From assembly GCA_026770575.1 (NCBI GenBank), contig MU657183.1, positions 209,765 to 273,764 of the forward strand: a stretch of 64,000 bases of DNA, read 5' to 3'. The position numbers were made by a program, and so were the translations under genes. The stretch comes from Pelagophyceae sp. CCMP2097. Its lineage: Eukaryota > Sar > Pelagophyceae. The notes beneath the pieces are model-generated. The model saw only the letters and a program-made list of their open reading frames with translations. It did no database searches and had not been told where the DNA came from. Position 1 is the first letter of the stretch. Each line of letters opens with the position of its first letter. Positions 35,101-46,035 of this stretch are shown piece after piece.

Positions 35101-38100
35101 CAGCCCGGGCCTCGACGACCGGGAACGGGGGCGCCAAAGGGCCGAGACAGGGCCTCGCAAGGGCCGGGGAGCCGAGGGAAGCGGACTGGGCATGCTTCTT
35201 GTGATTCTTAGACTCACATTGATGACATCATAGCAATATTGATTGTTTCATATAGCATATTAGCATATTCATATGATCAAGAATGTCAATAAGAGCAACA
35301 TATGATTCTTTTATATATTCTTCTTATATTATTAACATTAATATTCACGTATTATGACTCTTATTTTTATTGCAAAACTCCAATCATTCTTGACTCTTGA
35401 TTCGGATTCTGGTGCATTTGCGCTTCTGCTAGGTCTTCACCGGTTCCGGCTCGCACTGCCACATGATTTTGGGCCTCTGCGAGGGAGGCACGCTCCTCGA
35501 CGTCCTCTCGCACGAGCGCGCCGCCCGGGCGCTGCTCACCGAGAGCGGCGCCGCGGACATCGCCGGACAGGTCCTCGCGGCCGTCGAGTGCGTTTATTTT
35601 TCGGGCGGCGTGTTTTTCAATCGCATCGTACCTAGGTTCCTCCACGGTTTGGGAGTCGTCCACCGAGACATCAAATTGGAGAACCTCATGGTCGCCGCCA
35701 GACTCGGAGCCGACCGCGTCCACGTCCAGCTCGCCGACTTTGGGTGTGCGTTGCTGTCGAAACAGGAAAACGGGAGACATCGCCCATCCTCTTGAGAGAC
35801 CCACGAAAACATTCCATCCCCACGAAAACATTCCGTCGAAACCGCATAAGTCCGTCGAACCACTCTTTCGATTTAGGCGCGCGGTACTTTGAGTCGCCGG
35901 CGACCGAGCCTGCGGCGGCGGCGGCGGCGCTGGACCCGCCGCGGCTGGGGCGACAGGCCACGCTGCACGCGCGCGGCCGCGTCCCACGCGCCAGAGATTA
36001 TGGGTTTCGTTCTCTCCCATACGGGCTCACGGGATACCATACGGGCTCACGGGTGAGAGGCCATCCTTCCCGGGTCCTTGAACCGCCCTCCGGGCGGGCC
36101 CTTGCTCTTTGGCGGTCAAGGCTTCTCCCTTGCGAGGCCTCTTTGACGCGTCTTTGCAAGCTGCCACGGACGGTTCCTTTGCCGGCGAGCCCTTGCAGGG
36201 TTCTCGCACGGGCCTTGACACGTCTCTCGCAAGGGCCCTCTGTACGGGCCCAGAATGGGCCCTTAATGGTCTGTGGCCTCTTACGGCCCCTCGTGCAGTC
36301 GGAGGGCGGGCCTCTCGCACGATGCGCTCCTCGTACGGGCGAGGCCTCGGAGTTTCCTGCAAGGCCTCGGAGTGTCCTGCAAGGCTCTCCCACGGGGCCT
36401 CTCGCACGATGCGCTCCTCGTACGGGCGAGGCCTCGGAGTGTCCTGCAAGGCTCTCCCACGGGGCCTCTTGCACGGACCCGGAGAGGTGCTCTGTTCCAA
36501 GACGCCTTCTGGGCGGCCCCTTGCGAGGTCCCTCGCAAGGCTCCTCGGGAGACGAGCCCCCTCGCACGGGCCGCGGTGGATCTCTTCTGTATGGCCCCCT
36601 GCGAGGCAAGGGTCCTTGCGAGGCCCCTCTTCTGGAAATGGCGTTTCCCGTCGTGGTCGAACCGGGGGCTCCAAGAGGCGTTTCGAGTTGCTCTTCGGCC
36701 CGGAGGAGGCTCTTGCGAGCCCCCTCGCACGGGCCCTCGCGCAGCTCCTCGCACAGCCCTGACTCGTCGCACGGGCCTTGCACGGGCCCTCGTACGGTCC
36801 CTTGCACGGGCCCTCGTACGGCGCCTTGCAAGGCCTCTTTCACGGGTAAGGCCTCTGGCAAAGTCTTCAAGGCCCCTCTCAAAGGGCCCTTGCACGGTCC
36901 CTTGGAGGCCCCTCGAAAAAGGTCCCTGCGTGGTCTCTTGTGAAGACCCCGTGGAGGAGCCCTTGCAAGGCCCCTCGCTTGGGCCGTGTTTTGGGAAGGT
37001 GAAGATGTCCCGAATGGCCTGGAGGCAATGCTGGACAAGGCTCCCCTTTGAAACGCGGGTCCTTGCCTCGGCGCCTCGGTAAGGACCCTCGGTAAGGTCC
37101 CTCGGTAAGGTCTTTCAAGGCCCCTCGCCGCCTCTGCGTCTCGGCGGCCTCTTCAACGGCTCCAAAGTTCGGTCCGAGGGCGTCCCTGGCCTTTCGCGGT
37201 CCCGTGCAAGGCCCTCTGCACAGTCCCGTGCAAGGCCCTCGTGCGCAGTCCCGTGCAAGGCCCCTCGAAGAGGGCCCTTGTGCAAGAGGCCTCAGAGCGG
37301 GCCGTTCCAAGGACCCGTTCGAGACATCCCTCGCAAGGCCCCTCGTGCGGGCCCGTGCACGTATGGCTCCCAAATCTGGGATTCAACGTAGCCGATACGG
37401 ACGCACTCGCCGCGACGGTCCCACGACTCTTTCGCCGCGCTCGTAAACATCCTTATCGTCCTCTCGTCTAGGTCGGCACTTTGGCGTACATGGCGCCGGA
37501 GCAGCTCCTCGGCGGGAGCACGGACGCTGCACTTGACATGTGGTGCGTGCCATTGCGTCTGTCGCAATCGTGACGATTCCTGGGATGCTCGCCGGCGGCC
37601 GAGTCGGTCGATGAACATCATAGACATGACCCCACGCATCTCAATACGCCGCTTTCGTGCCGAGCGCGGGAATTAGGTCGTTTGCGATTGTTCTGTCGGC
37701 GTTGTGCACGGGCCGCCACCCGTTGGCGGACGTCGACCACGGCGAGTGGCTCGTCGAGATGCGCCTGAACCGCCTGCCCGCCGGCGCCTCCGAGGCCGCG
37801 CGGCAGAGCTGGGCGCCGCAAGATACGGCGTCTCTTCTTCAAAAAGATTGATGAGTCGGATTCTCGAAAAAGTAGACTCTTTTGACCGTGCGTGGCCGAC
37901 CGGGGCGGTCTGACCGCTGCCTCGACCTCGACGACCCCCGCCGGCCCCGCTGCGGGCCTCGGCGGAGTGTGCGCGGTCCAAGACGGTCCAAGACGGACCA
38001 TGGACGACTCCTGCAGTCGGGTCTCCCCCCAAAGAGACAACCCGTCTGCGGTCCTTTTCGGACCAGTTTTCCATGGTCCAAAGACGGACCCTGCACGTTT

Positions 38101-41100
38101 CCTGCACGCTCCGAGACGGCCCGAGACGGTCCAAAGACCGCCTCGACAGACCCTCGCCGGCCCTGTGTGAGGCTCCTCTAAAGTTGCCACTCTAGTTCCC
38201 TCAGTCCAAAACCAAAAGCACCGGCCAAAAGCAAAAAGGAGTTTCATGAGAGAGCTGCAGCTCAAAGTGAGACCCCATCGGATGCAGATCCGATCGTATC
38301 CATCGGACAAGATCAAACTCATATCCGATCGAACTGATGTGCATATTTTGGAGACGACGACGTTGTCTTATGGAAGGGTCAAGGATGTCGGTCAGTTCTC
38401 GTCGGAATGAGGCGCCGCATGGCCCTATCGACGCGCCTTGGTCCCCCAGGGCCGGCCCTAACTTTGTTTCGCGTTGTGGCTACCCCTTGGGTAGCAGCGA
38501 CGTGGCATCGGAAGGCGCGCGAGGAGCATGCGTTCGGGCCCTTGCGGGACCCGCCACGCGCCGGCAACCGGCGGGAACTGCGCGCAGGCGTCCGCAGCCA
38601 ATCCGGCTGCGCCCGGAACCGGCCGCGACAGCGCATCGCGGGTGGGTACGAACTCGAACACAAGTACGCAAAACGCCGATTCCGCTAGAGTCGACGCACC
38701 ATGCGGAAAATCGACGGGCGTCTGCGCATGGGCTTGTTGACTGCGCACCATCGATCCCGGGGCGGGAGTCGGCTGGGGTGCCTCGGGGGTGCCCTCGGGC
38801 CAAATTCGTACCTAGATACGAATTTGATTTGGGACCGCGAAATCAAACTCGGACGTGGTTCCGTTGGACTGAAAGTACAGACAAGCTCTATAGATCAACG
38901 GGCTTTAACGGGGTTTTATTTGATAGGGTATCACTTTCGATAGGGTATCACTTTGAGCTGAAGCTCTCTATTTTTTGGTTACCCCTTACCACCCCTTACC
39001 CTATAATCAACCCTCACGCCTCACGCCTCACCCTAGCAAAAGCAAAAGCGAAAATCCAATATCCCAAACCAACGGCATGTCGAAATCTCAACAAGCGGCT
39101 ATTTAGGATTTTATCAAATCTTTTCCAAAATTTTGGAGCACAAATCCTCAAAATAAGCCTGTTGAGATTTTATTAAATCTGTAAATATCTGCCTTGTTGA
39201 GATTTTGACATTTCTGGTTTTGGATCTTGGATTCGCGCTTTTGCTTTTGGCCTTTTGCTTTTGGTTTTTGGCTTTTGGGAATCAAGTGTGCTGTACAGAC
39301 CTGAGGCCGCCTCGACGGTCCGAGGCGGCCTCGACGGACTGTATACGGCCCTCTGCGGTCTCTTTGGCTTGTGCGCGGTCCGTGAGGGTCCTCGACGGCC
39401 TCGACAAAGTGTCTACGGCCCCTCGAGAGTCCCCTGTGAACCTCTTGGGATCGTGCGCGGTTCGAGGCCTGGACCTGCATCGGCCCCTCGACGGTCCTCG
39501 AACGGTCTTCGACGGGCCCTCGACGGACCCTTGGACGGCTCCTCAGCGGTCTCTTGTGATGATGCACAGTCGGACCGAGGGCCGCACAGGGGCCTGCGTG
39601 GGCCTGCGCGGGCCTCGGCCCGTAGACAACCCTCTACGGTCCCCTTTGGGCCTCTGCGGATGCGCGTCCGGCCTTGTGCCCGCACGAGCCTGCTGAGACG
39701 GCCGCTGGTCGGAGACAAACTGGAGACGGCCACCTCAACGGAACGCGTTGCGAACCCTCTCCGGACCAAAGACCCGCTCCGCCTTTTGTGGCCCTCTGCC
39801 CAAAACGGCGGGGCACTCGTCGGAGCACTCGGAGTCCAACGGAGAGTCCAACCTCAGAGTCCAACCTCATGGTCCAACCTCCGAGTCCAACCTCGTAGTC
39901 CAACCTCGTAGTCCACCCTAGGCTCCCCGCCGCCCGCGACCTCGCGGAACGGATCTTACGCCTCGACCCCGCCGAGCGCTTGACGGCGGCGCAGGCGCTG
40001 CGGCACGGCTGGATTGTGTCTCAGGGTGGGAAGAAGTCGTGTGCCAAGCCGACGAAGCCGGTTCGATCGAGAAGGATACAGCGATCTTTACCCGACTTTT
40101 TAGAGAAACCACCCTCCTTTTATTTAGAGACCGCATCGGATCCGCCGGTGCCGACGACGGACTGCGAGACGCCCTCTGGCGTCAATTCGTGGCGGCGGAA
40201 GAAATCAAGGGCGGAGAGGAACGTGGCAAAAGGGAAGGTATTATTGAAATCCAACAGCAAGACTCTACTCAAGTCGAGCTCAAAATCGCTCCTCAAGGCA
40301 GACTCCAGCCGCCAGCCGGCGCCGCCGGGCATGCTGCGCCGCCTCATCAGCCGAAGGCTCTCGCGCGGCTCGCGCCGTGAGTGCACGCCGCGTTGCGGAG
40401 AGACCGAGGGAGCACTTTTCCAAGCGCGGGGGTCCCGCAAGGGCACTTGGGAGATGGCTTTGCCTGGCGCCTCTGCGGCCTCTCGACGTGCGCCGTAGGG
40501 ACGGCCGTCGAGGGCCCGCCGCTCGTCGAGGCCTTTTCGAAAAACGGGTTCTACGGCTCCGACGACGACTCGTACGTCCAAAGTCCGTTGGCAACCTCCC
40601 TTTGACGGATTTGAACTAGGTCTTTGGAAGGTTCGGATTTGCGATTGAAAGAAGTCCTCCGCGGCCTCCGCGAGTGTCAAAGAACGCGCCTGCAGAAGCT
40701 GCTCCACCTCCTCGTCGCGCTCAGAGCAGACGACTCGGAGACGGCGGCGGCGCTGGAGTTGCGAGGGCGCGGCGTCGAGAATCTGCAACGCTCCCGGCCG
40801 GCAGCGGGGGCCTGGAACGGCCCTCTCCCCTCGCACGGCGGAGTGCGACGCTTCGAATTTAGGTTTTCGCGCCTCGTCGCGCGGCGCGCCGCGGGCCGCG
40901 CCTATCTGGACAGGGACGACGTGGAAGAGGCTTTATCGCACGAGGACATCTCCGCGCGCGTGGCCGACGAACTCTGTGACGTCTTCGAGACGTTGTCGTA
41001 CAACCCGGCGTCGAAAGGCAAACCGAGACACCACAGAGCCCGGGGCCGAGGCTCTTTGCCGCGGCGGCACCACAGAGGCGCCCTCTCGTCGCGGGCGGCA

Positions 41101-43453
41101 CCACAGAGGGGCCCTCTCGTCGCGGGCGGCGCCGCCGAGGCACGCGGTGCGTGGAGCGAGCGTGCTGCCGGAGAGCGCCCGCGGACCGCCTGCGAGAGAC
41201 TTTGGTCGACCGCCTGCGAGAGACGGTGGTCCGCAAGGTCCCGTACCGAGTCCCACCGGGCCTCGAGGGTCCCACGCCTCCACGGAGACGCTCTACGGCC
41301 CTCGACGGACCGGAGAATGAACCTGCCTCGGTGGCTCCACGACCCGACGGCGGCCGGAGCCTCTGCGCACCCCTTTCGAAAAGTCGTCTGCGGTCCCTTT
41401 CGAAAGGTCCTCTGCGGCCCCCGACGGTCTTGAAAGACCCCTCTGCGGGGTCTTGAGCAGAGGGGTCTTGAAAGCCCCGTGTGCGGGCCTCTCGACGGCC
41501 CCTCGGCGGGACGAGGCACACTCTGGGGCTCGCGCGGGACGCCGTGGGCCCCGAGCCCACGCGGGCGCCCGCGAGCCCGACAGTCGTTGTTCCGGGGCGT
41601 CTGCGAGACTCTGGCGCCTCGGCCCTTGCGTCGATATGTTTATTGATGTCATAATTCATCATTCATCATTCATGAATGATTTCACTAGGCTCGACGGCTC
41701 TGGCCGCGTTTCCGTGGCCGAGTTCGTCGCCGGCGCGTTGTCGCTGCAGCGCGCGCAGCAGGCGGATGTGATGCGGGCCGTGCTCAGGCCTCTGACGGAC
41801 GCCCACGGACGCATCTCGGCAGGACAGCTCGCCAAAGCCTTTGCCGCAATGACCACCGTCTTTCAAACCTCGCCCGACGGAGCCGGGAAATGCGCCTCAC
41901 GGGGCTGGGGCGAGGAGAAATCCGACTTTTATGGCGAGGCGAGAAAATCGACATTTCGTGTTGGAGCGGTTTTCGTATTCGGGGCGTGCCCCCCCGGACG
42001 GCCTCGAGGCGAAAATCGAGACGGTATGAAGAAGTCCTCGAGACGGTTTCGTCGAGGCGGTCCTGAAGACGGCCCTCGATTCGACCCTCGAGAATGGCCT
42101 CGAGACGGGCCTGAAGACCGGCTCTGGACGGCCCTCTTTAGAGTCTTCCAGACGACGCCTGGACGGCCTCGGCCCCGAGGCAGTCCTCGAGACGGCCCTG
42201 AAACGGCCTTCGAGGCGGCCCTCGAGATGGTTTTGAGTCTGTTCCGTCGAGGCGGTCCTCGAGATGGCCTCTAAACGTGGCCCTCTCGACGAGTTTGACG
42301 ACGGCCCCGAGGCGGGGTCCTTACGACGGCCCTCGAGGCGGCCCTCGAGACGGTCCTCACGTGGCTTCGAGACGGTCCTGGAGACCGGCTCTGGACGACG
42401 CTCCGAAGAGTCTTCCAGGCGACGTCTGGACGGCCTCGGCCCCGCGACCGTTCTCTTTGGCGGCCCTGAAGAGGGCCCAAAGGTCTCGAGGCGGCCTTGA
42501 GGCGTCCCACGAGATGGCCTGAAGACGTCCTCGAGGCGGGATCTTCGAGACGGTCCTGAAGACGGTTCCGTCGAGACGGTTCCGTCGAGACGGTTCTGGA
42601 GACGGGCTCGAGGCGGCCCTCGACATGGCCCCGAAACGATATCTTCGAGGCGGCCCTCGAGACGGCCCCGAAACGATATTCTCGAAGCGGCCCTCGAGGC
42701 GGCCCTCGAGACGGTCTTCAGGCGTCCTCGAGACAGTTCCGTCGGGGCGGTCCTCTTCAAAACGGGGAAAGGCGTCCTTTTCTGTTCAATTCCGACTTGC
42801 CCCGGGACCTGACGCCGTGTAAATTGACCACGAGTTTGACGGCGGCGTTCGGACTTTGCCTTTTCGGGCTCGCCGACACCGTGGGCAGACATTCTCGGAT
42901 TGGATCCACCCGGAGTCTCTGCGGATTCCGACTTGCCCCAACCACAGACGCCCTCCGCTAGGCCTTACAGTCGCCTTGGAAGGGCTCTCGGCGCGACTCT
43001 ACGGGAGTCGAGTTGTCGTTTGAGAAACCGCCCGACGAAGCGGAGCTGGCCAGGCTGATTTCGAAGTTGGACTCGAAAATGGACGCCAGCGGCTTAAACA
43101 ACGTCAGCGCGCGCGGCGGCGCGGGCGACGCCAGTGGACTCAATCAAGTGGCGGCCCGCGGCGGCGGCGCGCGAAGCAAATCGCCGTCGCCGATCCTGGC
43201 GCGGGGCGCTTCAACGTCGCCGCGCGGCGTTTCAACGTCGCCGCGCTTGCCGCGCGGCGCGTCGCCGTCGCCGCGGTCGTCGTTTCCTTCGCCGGGTTTT
43301 CCGTCGCCGCATTTTTTATCACGGAAATCGTCTTCGTCGCCGCACGGTTCCTCTTCGTCGCTGCGCTCTACGGCATTTCTGACGATTGACGCCGTCCTGC
43401 AGCTCTTGCTCGACGACGAAGACGTGCATACGTTCGGGCCGAATGATTCATAA
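32127..43453 (+). CDS. CDPK-like Ser/Thr protein kinase with EF-hand region and Ser/Pro-rich tail
   Basis: Calcium-dependent kinases join a kinase, an autoinhibitory junction and EF-hands. The start at ATG 32127 reads METLMRIFGCGKK. Exons with matching phase: 32599-32646 (Gly loop GIGGDATVYV), 32707-~32880 (RLACKFIDRRK, catalytic Lys), 34013-34091 (HAHIVPCLE), 35433-35587 (LCEGGTLLDVL), 35636-35745 (VVHRDIKLENL, LADFG), 35877-35980, 37472-37542 (GTLAYMAPEQLL), 37677-37829 (WSFAIVLSALCTGRHP) and 39922-~40497 (LRLDPAERLTAAQALRHGWI). Then 40620-40757 (RTRLQKLLHLLVALRADDSE, junction-like), 40863-40997 (AYLDRDDVEEAL), 41689-41857 (LDGSGRVSVAEF, DAHGRISAGQL) and 42962-43453 (tail with SPSP and TSPR repeats, TAA). 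EF-hands are partly degenerate, so calcium control is uncertain. Introns reach 2.1 kb and are filled with minisatellites. The junctions near 32880-34013 and 40497-40620 are not settled. Confidence 0.85.
32885..33980. repeat. Minisatellite, ~14-bp unit (GGACCTTGTCACAG type), in the kinase gene
   Basis: About 1.1 kb of degenerate tandem units such as GGACCTTGTCACAGG and GGACCTTGTTGCGG. At its left end there is a higher-order repeat of about 42 bp (GGGGACGTTGTCACAGCG seen three times at 32942-33050). All plus-strand frames stay open over long distances because of composition. It lies between the beta-3 exon and the helix-C exon of the kinase, so it is intronic. Confidence 0.85.
34092..35210. repeat. 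Degenerate GC-rich tandem repeats in kinase intron
   Basis: Repeated CCTCGACGGNCCT and CCTCTGCGGNCC words of about 12-15 bp without sharp periodicity. The intron starts GTGCGT at 34092. Its last 220 bp (35215-35432) switch abruptly to AT-rich sequence before the acceptor CTGCTAG. Confidence 0.7.
35215..35400. other. AT-rich island at the 3' end of a kinase intron
   Basis: About 185 bp of strongly AT-rich sequence (for example TTATATTATTAACATTAATA) between GC-rich minisatellite and the exon at 35433. It may be an old insertion or a splicing-supporting segment with branch-point choices. Confidence 0.6.
35981..37471. repeat. Minisatellite-filled 1.5-kb kinase intron (GGCCCTTGCACGG words)
   Basis: Tandem variants of GCAAGGCCCCTCG, CACGGGCCCTCG and TACGGTCCCTTG fill the intron. 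It includes a duplicated segment of about 70 bp (GGCCTCTCGCACGATGCGC near 36310 and 36395) and a doubled ATACGGGCTCACGGG at about 36020-36055. The flanking exon phases agree (both 0). Confidence 0.75.
37830..39921. repeat. 2.1-kb kinase intron with GGTCC-type repeats, AT-rich inserts and a second repeat block
   Basis: It contains GACGGTCCAAAGACGG-type repeats (37960-38160), ATCCGATCG words (38275-38335), a perfect hairpin AAATTCGTA/TACGAATTT (38802-38825), a doubled GATAGGGTATCACTTT (38920-38955), an AT-rich inverted repeat (39077-39213) and then CCTCGACGGCC repeats (39295-39900). The final 80 bp hold AGTCCAACCTC units. The flanking exons join in phase 2. Confidence 0.75.
39077..39213. mobile_element. 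MITE-like AT-rich inverted repeat
   Basis: The left arm (TGTCGAAATCTCAACAAG, then GCTATTTA and GATTTTATC) is matched by the reverse complement of the right arm (CTTGTTGAGATTTTGACA with TAAATATC before it) over about 45 bp with few mismatches. A third partial copy of GTTGAGATTTTAT lies at about 39160. No coding capacity. The low GC contrasts with the surrounding minisatellites. Confidence 0.65.
40998..41640. repeat. Kinase intron with ~30-bp tandem repeat and GC-rich words
   Basis: Near 41065-41130 a unit GGCACCACAGAGG...CCTCTCGTCGCGGGC is tandemly repeated, followed by CCTCTGCGG and CTTTCGAAAAG words. Before the acceptor at 41688 there is a short ATTCATCATTC microsatellite. Confidence 0.65.
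41858..42800. repeat. Minisatellite CGAGACGGNCCTCGAGGCGG in kinase intron
   Basis: About 900 bp of tandem words such as CTCGAGACGGCCCTGAAGAC and CTCGAGGCGGCCCTCGAGAC, with a period of about 11-12 bp and higher-order copies (GTCTTCCAGACGACGCCTGG near 42145 and a variant near 42410). The flanking exon phases agree (both 0), so the whole block behaves as intron. Confidence 0.75.
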
Positions 43454-43807
43454 AAATTTAAATGTGCTTTTGGTCGACTCAGAACCGTTTCTTCGGCCTC
43501 GCTTGAAGATGCACCCTGCACGCGGCTGGCCCACGAGGAGAGGGCCGTAGAGCCGCCACCCAGGCGGGCGCGCCCAGACCTCGGGAGACGCGCTCGCGCA
43601 TCAAGCGCGCGTCTCTTCGGCCGAGCGCTCTTCGGGGACGACGGGGTAGCCGATTGGGGGGCGATGACGCAGTCGTGCTCAGGGCGGATCGACCATGGGC
43701 ATGGGTCCGGTTCTCCATCGCTCTAAAGCCCCCGAGCTGAGCTTTTAAGTAGAGAGTCATTACAGACGTTCTTGCAGCGACAGAGAGCATGTCGAGGGTC
43801 TTGGGGA
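43454..43807. other. Kinase 3' end and intergenic stretch; no gene seen
   Basis: No motif-bearing frame was found on either strand. It separates the kinase stop from the WD40 fragment. Confidence 0.4.
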
Positions 43808-44010
43808 CATCGAGATCTTTAAACTGCGCGACCTACTGCAGCTCATCCTGCGGCTGTCAGCGGGAGCACCCCACGCTGGAGGGGCACACTTACGCCGTCA
43901 GGAGCTGCGCGTTCTCGCCCGACCGTCACAGCGAGCACCTACATGACGGCGCGGCTCTGGGGGGCCGAGACGGGCGCGCTGTGGACGACGCTGCGGTGGC
44001 ACACCGATAA
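43808..44010 (+). pseudogene. WD40 gene fragment
   Basis: It reads IFKLRDLLQLILRLSA and then, with frame changes, LEGHTYAVRSCAFSPD and RLWGAETGALWTTLRWHT. This matches the start and one blade of the WD40 gene just downstream. Only one damaged repeat remains, and no continuation is seen after 44010. It looks like a truncated tandem duplicate. Confidence 0.65.
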
Positions 44011-44654
44011 GGGCCCCCGTAGGGGCTATCCCCTAAGGATTTGTCGGTTTCGTAACTGCCAAAAGAACGTTCCCAAAATGGCCTTTTTTGTGCGTTGACG
44101 GCCGTCAAGGATACCGGCGTGTTCGCGTCGTCGCCGCGGTTGTGTGGTTGTCGCATGGTCCTTATATGCGATTTTTACTCTCGTAGCTCGACCGCGCATC
44201 TGTAGTCGGGGCATGAGCGTCCTCCTCGACCGCCTTCTAGATGTGCCAAGGAAGTTCCCGCAGGGGTTGCTTGCCTATCTCCGAGTCGTCGTCAAGAAAG
44301 GGTGGATCTTAAGCAAGCAAGGGACCTTAAAGTGCCTCTTCACACGTATGAGTTTTCTTCGGCGTCGCTGAGACTGTGGGGACACCCGCGTGGGCTCGGA
44401 GGGCTGGAGCGCCCCCCGGAGGGCCCCTGCGAGCGGGTCGTTCTCCGAAGGTGGATTTGCAAAAGTCTTGAGGAGCGGTGGAAAACGAAAATCACCAGTC
44501 GCGAGCGCGAGCTCCCCGCGCGCGCCGCCGCGACGCAGCGAGTCCTCGGCTCCAGCACGCACCCTTGGCGCCTTCCCGGGGCGCGGAAAAGCATGGACGT
44601 CGCTCGCGAAGCCTCGCGCCACGTCAAAGCTGCGGCCAGCCGCCGGCGCCGCGC
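44011..44654. other. Spacer between WD40 fragment and WD40 gene
   Basis: It contains a small open frame (from about 44212) without recognisable motif, and GC-rich sequence that may hold the 5' exon of the WD40 gene. Nothing is firmly supported. Confidence 0.35.
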
Positions 44655-45438
44655 CGGCGCTCGAGGTGTTTGAGCTGAGCGACCTGCTCGCGCTCATCCT
44701 GCGGCTGGCGGCATCGCCGAACGCGCTCTTCGTGACAAAGCGAGTCGCTCGAGCTGGGCGAGTCGTGGCGCCGGTCGTGCGCAAACTCATCTGGCAGGAC
44801 CGCATCTCCAAGGGCACCGCAATCCTCAAGGGGCACACCGGCTCTGTGTCGAATGCTGCGCGCTCTCGCCCGACGGCACGCGCGTCGTCACGGCGAGCGT
44901 GGACTGGACGACGCGGCTCTGGGATGCCGAGACGGGCGCGCTGCAGGCGACGCTCGAGGGGCACACCGGCGTCGTCATCAGCTGCGCGTTCTCGCCCGAC
45001 GGCCAGCGCCTCGTGACGGCGAGCGCGGACCGGACGGCGCGGGTCTGGGACGCCAAGACGGGCGCGCTGCAGACGACGCTCCGATGGCACACGTACTACG
45101 TCGTGTGTTGCGCGTTCTCGCCCGACGGAGAGCGCGTTGTGACGGCGAGCGACGATAAGGTTTGGATCTGGGACGCCGAGACGGGCACGCTGCAAAGGAC
45201 GCTCGAGGGGCACACTAGCGCCATCTTCAGCTGCGCGTTCTCGCCCGACGGCAAGCGCCTCGTGACGGCGAGCAGCGACAGGACGGCGCGGCTCTGGGAC
45301 GCGGAGACGGGCGCGCTGCAGACGGCGCTCGAGGGGCACACGGGCGGTGTCGAATGCTGCGCGTTCTCGGCGGACGGCAAGCGCGTTGTCACCGCGAGCA
45401 AGGACGAGACGGCGCGGCTCTGGAACGTGATCCTCTAA
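44655..45438 (+). CDS. WD40-repeat protein with a two-base frame disruption
   Basis: WD40 propellers are protein-interaction scaffolds. An N-terminal helix-rich stretch (FELSDLLALILRLAASPNALF) leads to LKGHTGSV. Near 44846 a duplicated GT shifts the frame, and the blade ALSPDGTRVVTASVDWTTRL continues in the new frame. Blades then follow in one frame: FSPDGQRLVTASADRTARVW, LRWHTYYVVCCAFSPDGERV, LEGHTSAIFSCAFSPDGKRL and LEGHTGGVECCAFSADGKRV, ending LWNVIL with TAA. Only about five blades are visible, fewer than the usual seven. The start codon is not identified, so a 5' exon is probable. It could be a gene with a recent frameshift or a pseudogene. Confidence 0.65.
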
Positions 45439-46035
45439 TGTTATGCTCGCTCCTCCATCACTTGACTCCGTGCGAGCTAGAGTCGGCCGAGTTCTCTGAC
45501 CGTCCAACCTGCCTTTAGTCCACAGCTCCGAGGGAGAGGCTCCGGGGCGCCAGAGGCTCAGGCCTGCAGGGTCTCCGGATGGGGGGAGGCTAGCACTGGT
45601 GGGGCAGTGTGCGTCTGGAGGAGAAGACCAGGGCCGTTGCGTGTTGGCTGTTGTTTGCGTTTAGGCTGGAGACCGGTTGCGTTGAGGCCGCCAGTGGCTG
45701 GAGAGGATCGGGCCCGAACAAGAGCTGCACGGCCTCGGCAGGACGGTCGGCGCCGTCAGCACGACCGGAGCGAGGCGAGTCCGAGTTCGTTTGAGATCGC
45801 TCGCAGTCGCCCGCCGCCTCGCAAGAGCCCCCCAGACTTGAAGCAGATCTTGAAGAATCTCGCGCTTTCGTCAGCAGCTTCCAGCAGCGACGGAAACGCC
45901 TGTTGTTTTTTACGTAAGCAGCCTCAGTGGAGTGCATAGGAATTCCTAATAGAAGAAGAAGCTTCGAAGCGTTGGGAGCTCTTGGCTGCACGTGGCATTC
46001 GGGTCAGCGAGAGCGAGGCGAGGCGTTTGCGCACC
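45439..46035. other. Upstream region of copy 3
   Basis: About 45830-46035 is homologous to the region upstream of copy 2 (GATCTTGAAGAATCTCG, CAGC-CTTC, TGCACGTGGCATTCGG). It differs by an extra 79 bp flanked by GCTTC at 45882-45960. The shared upstream sequence is the best candidate for the family promoter. The rest shows nothing recognisable. Confidence 0.45.
45882..45960. mobile_element. 79-bp insertion with 5-bp direct repeats, upstream of copy 3
   Basis: Copy 2 lacks these bases at the aligned site. The insert is bounded by GCTTC at 45877-45881 and 45961-45965, like a target-site duplication. It carries the perfect palindrome TAGGAATTCCTA (45937-45948), also found at 58793-58804 in an insertion in MYND copy B. 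A deletion between direct repeats in copy 2 is the alternative. Confidence 0.5.

Noticed and set aside
38975..39005. Telomere-like CCCTTACCACCCCTTACCCTA run
   Set aside because: It is short, irregular and internal to a kinase intron; no true telomeric array is present.
41453..42274. 273-codon frame across the EF-hand exon
   Set aside because: Only 41689-41857 has EF-hand motifs with phase-compatible splice sites; the rest is intron repeat.
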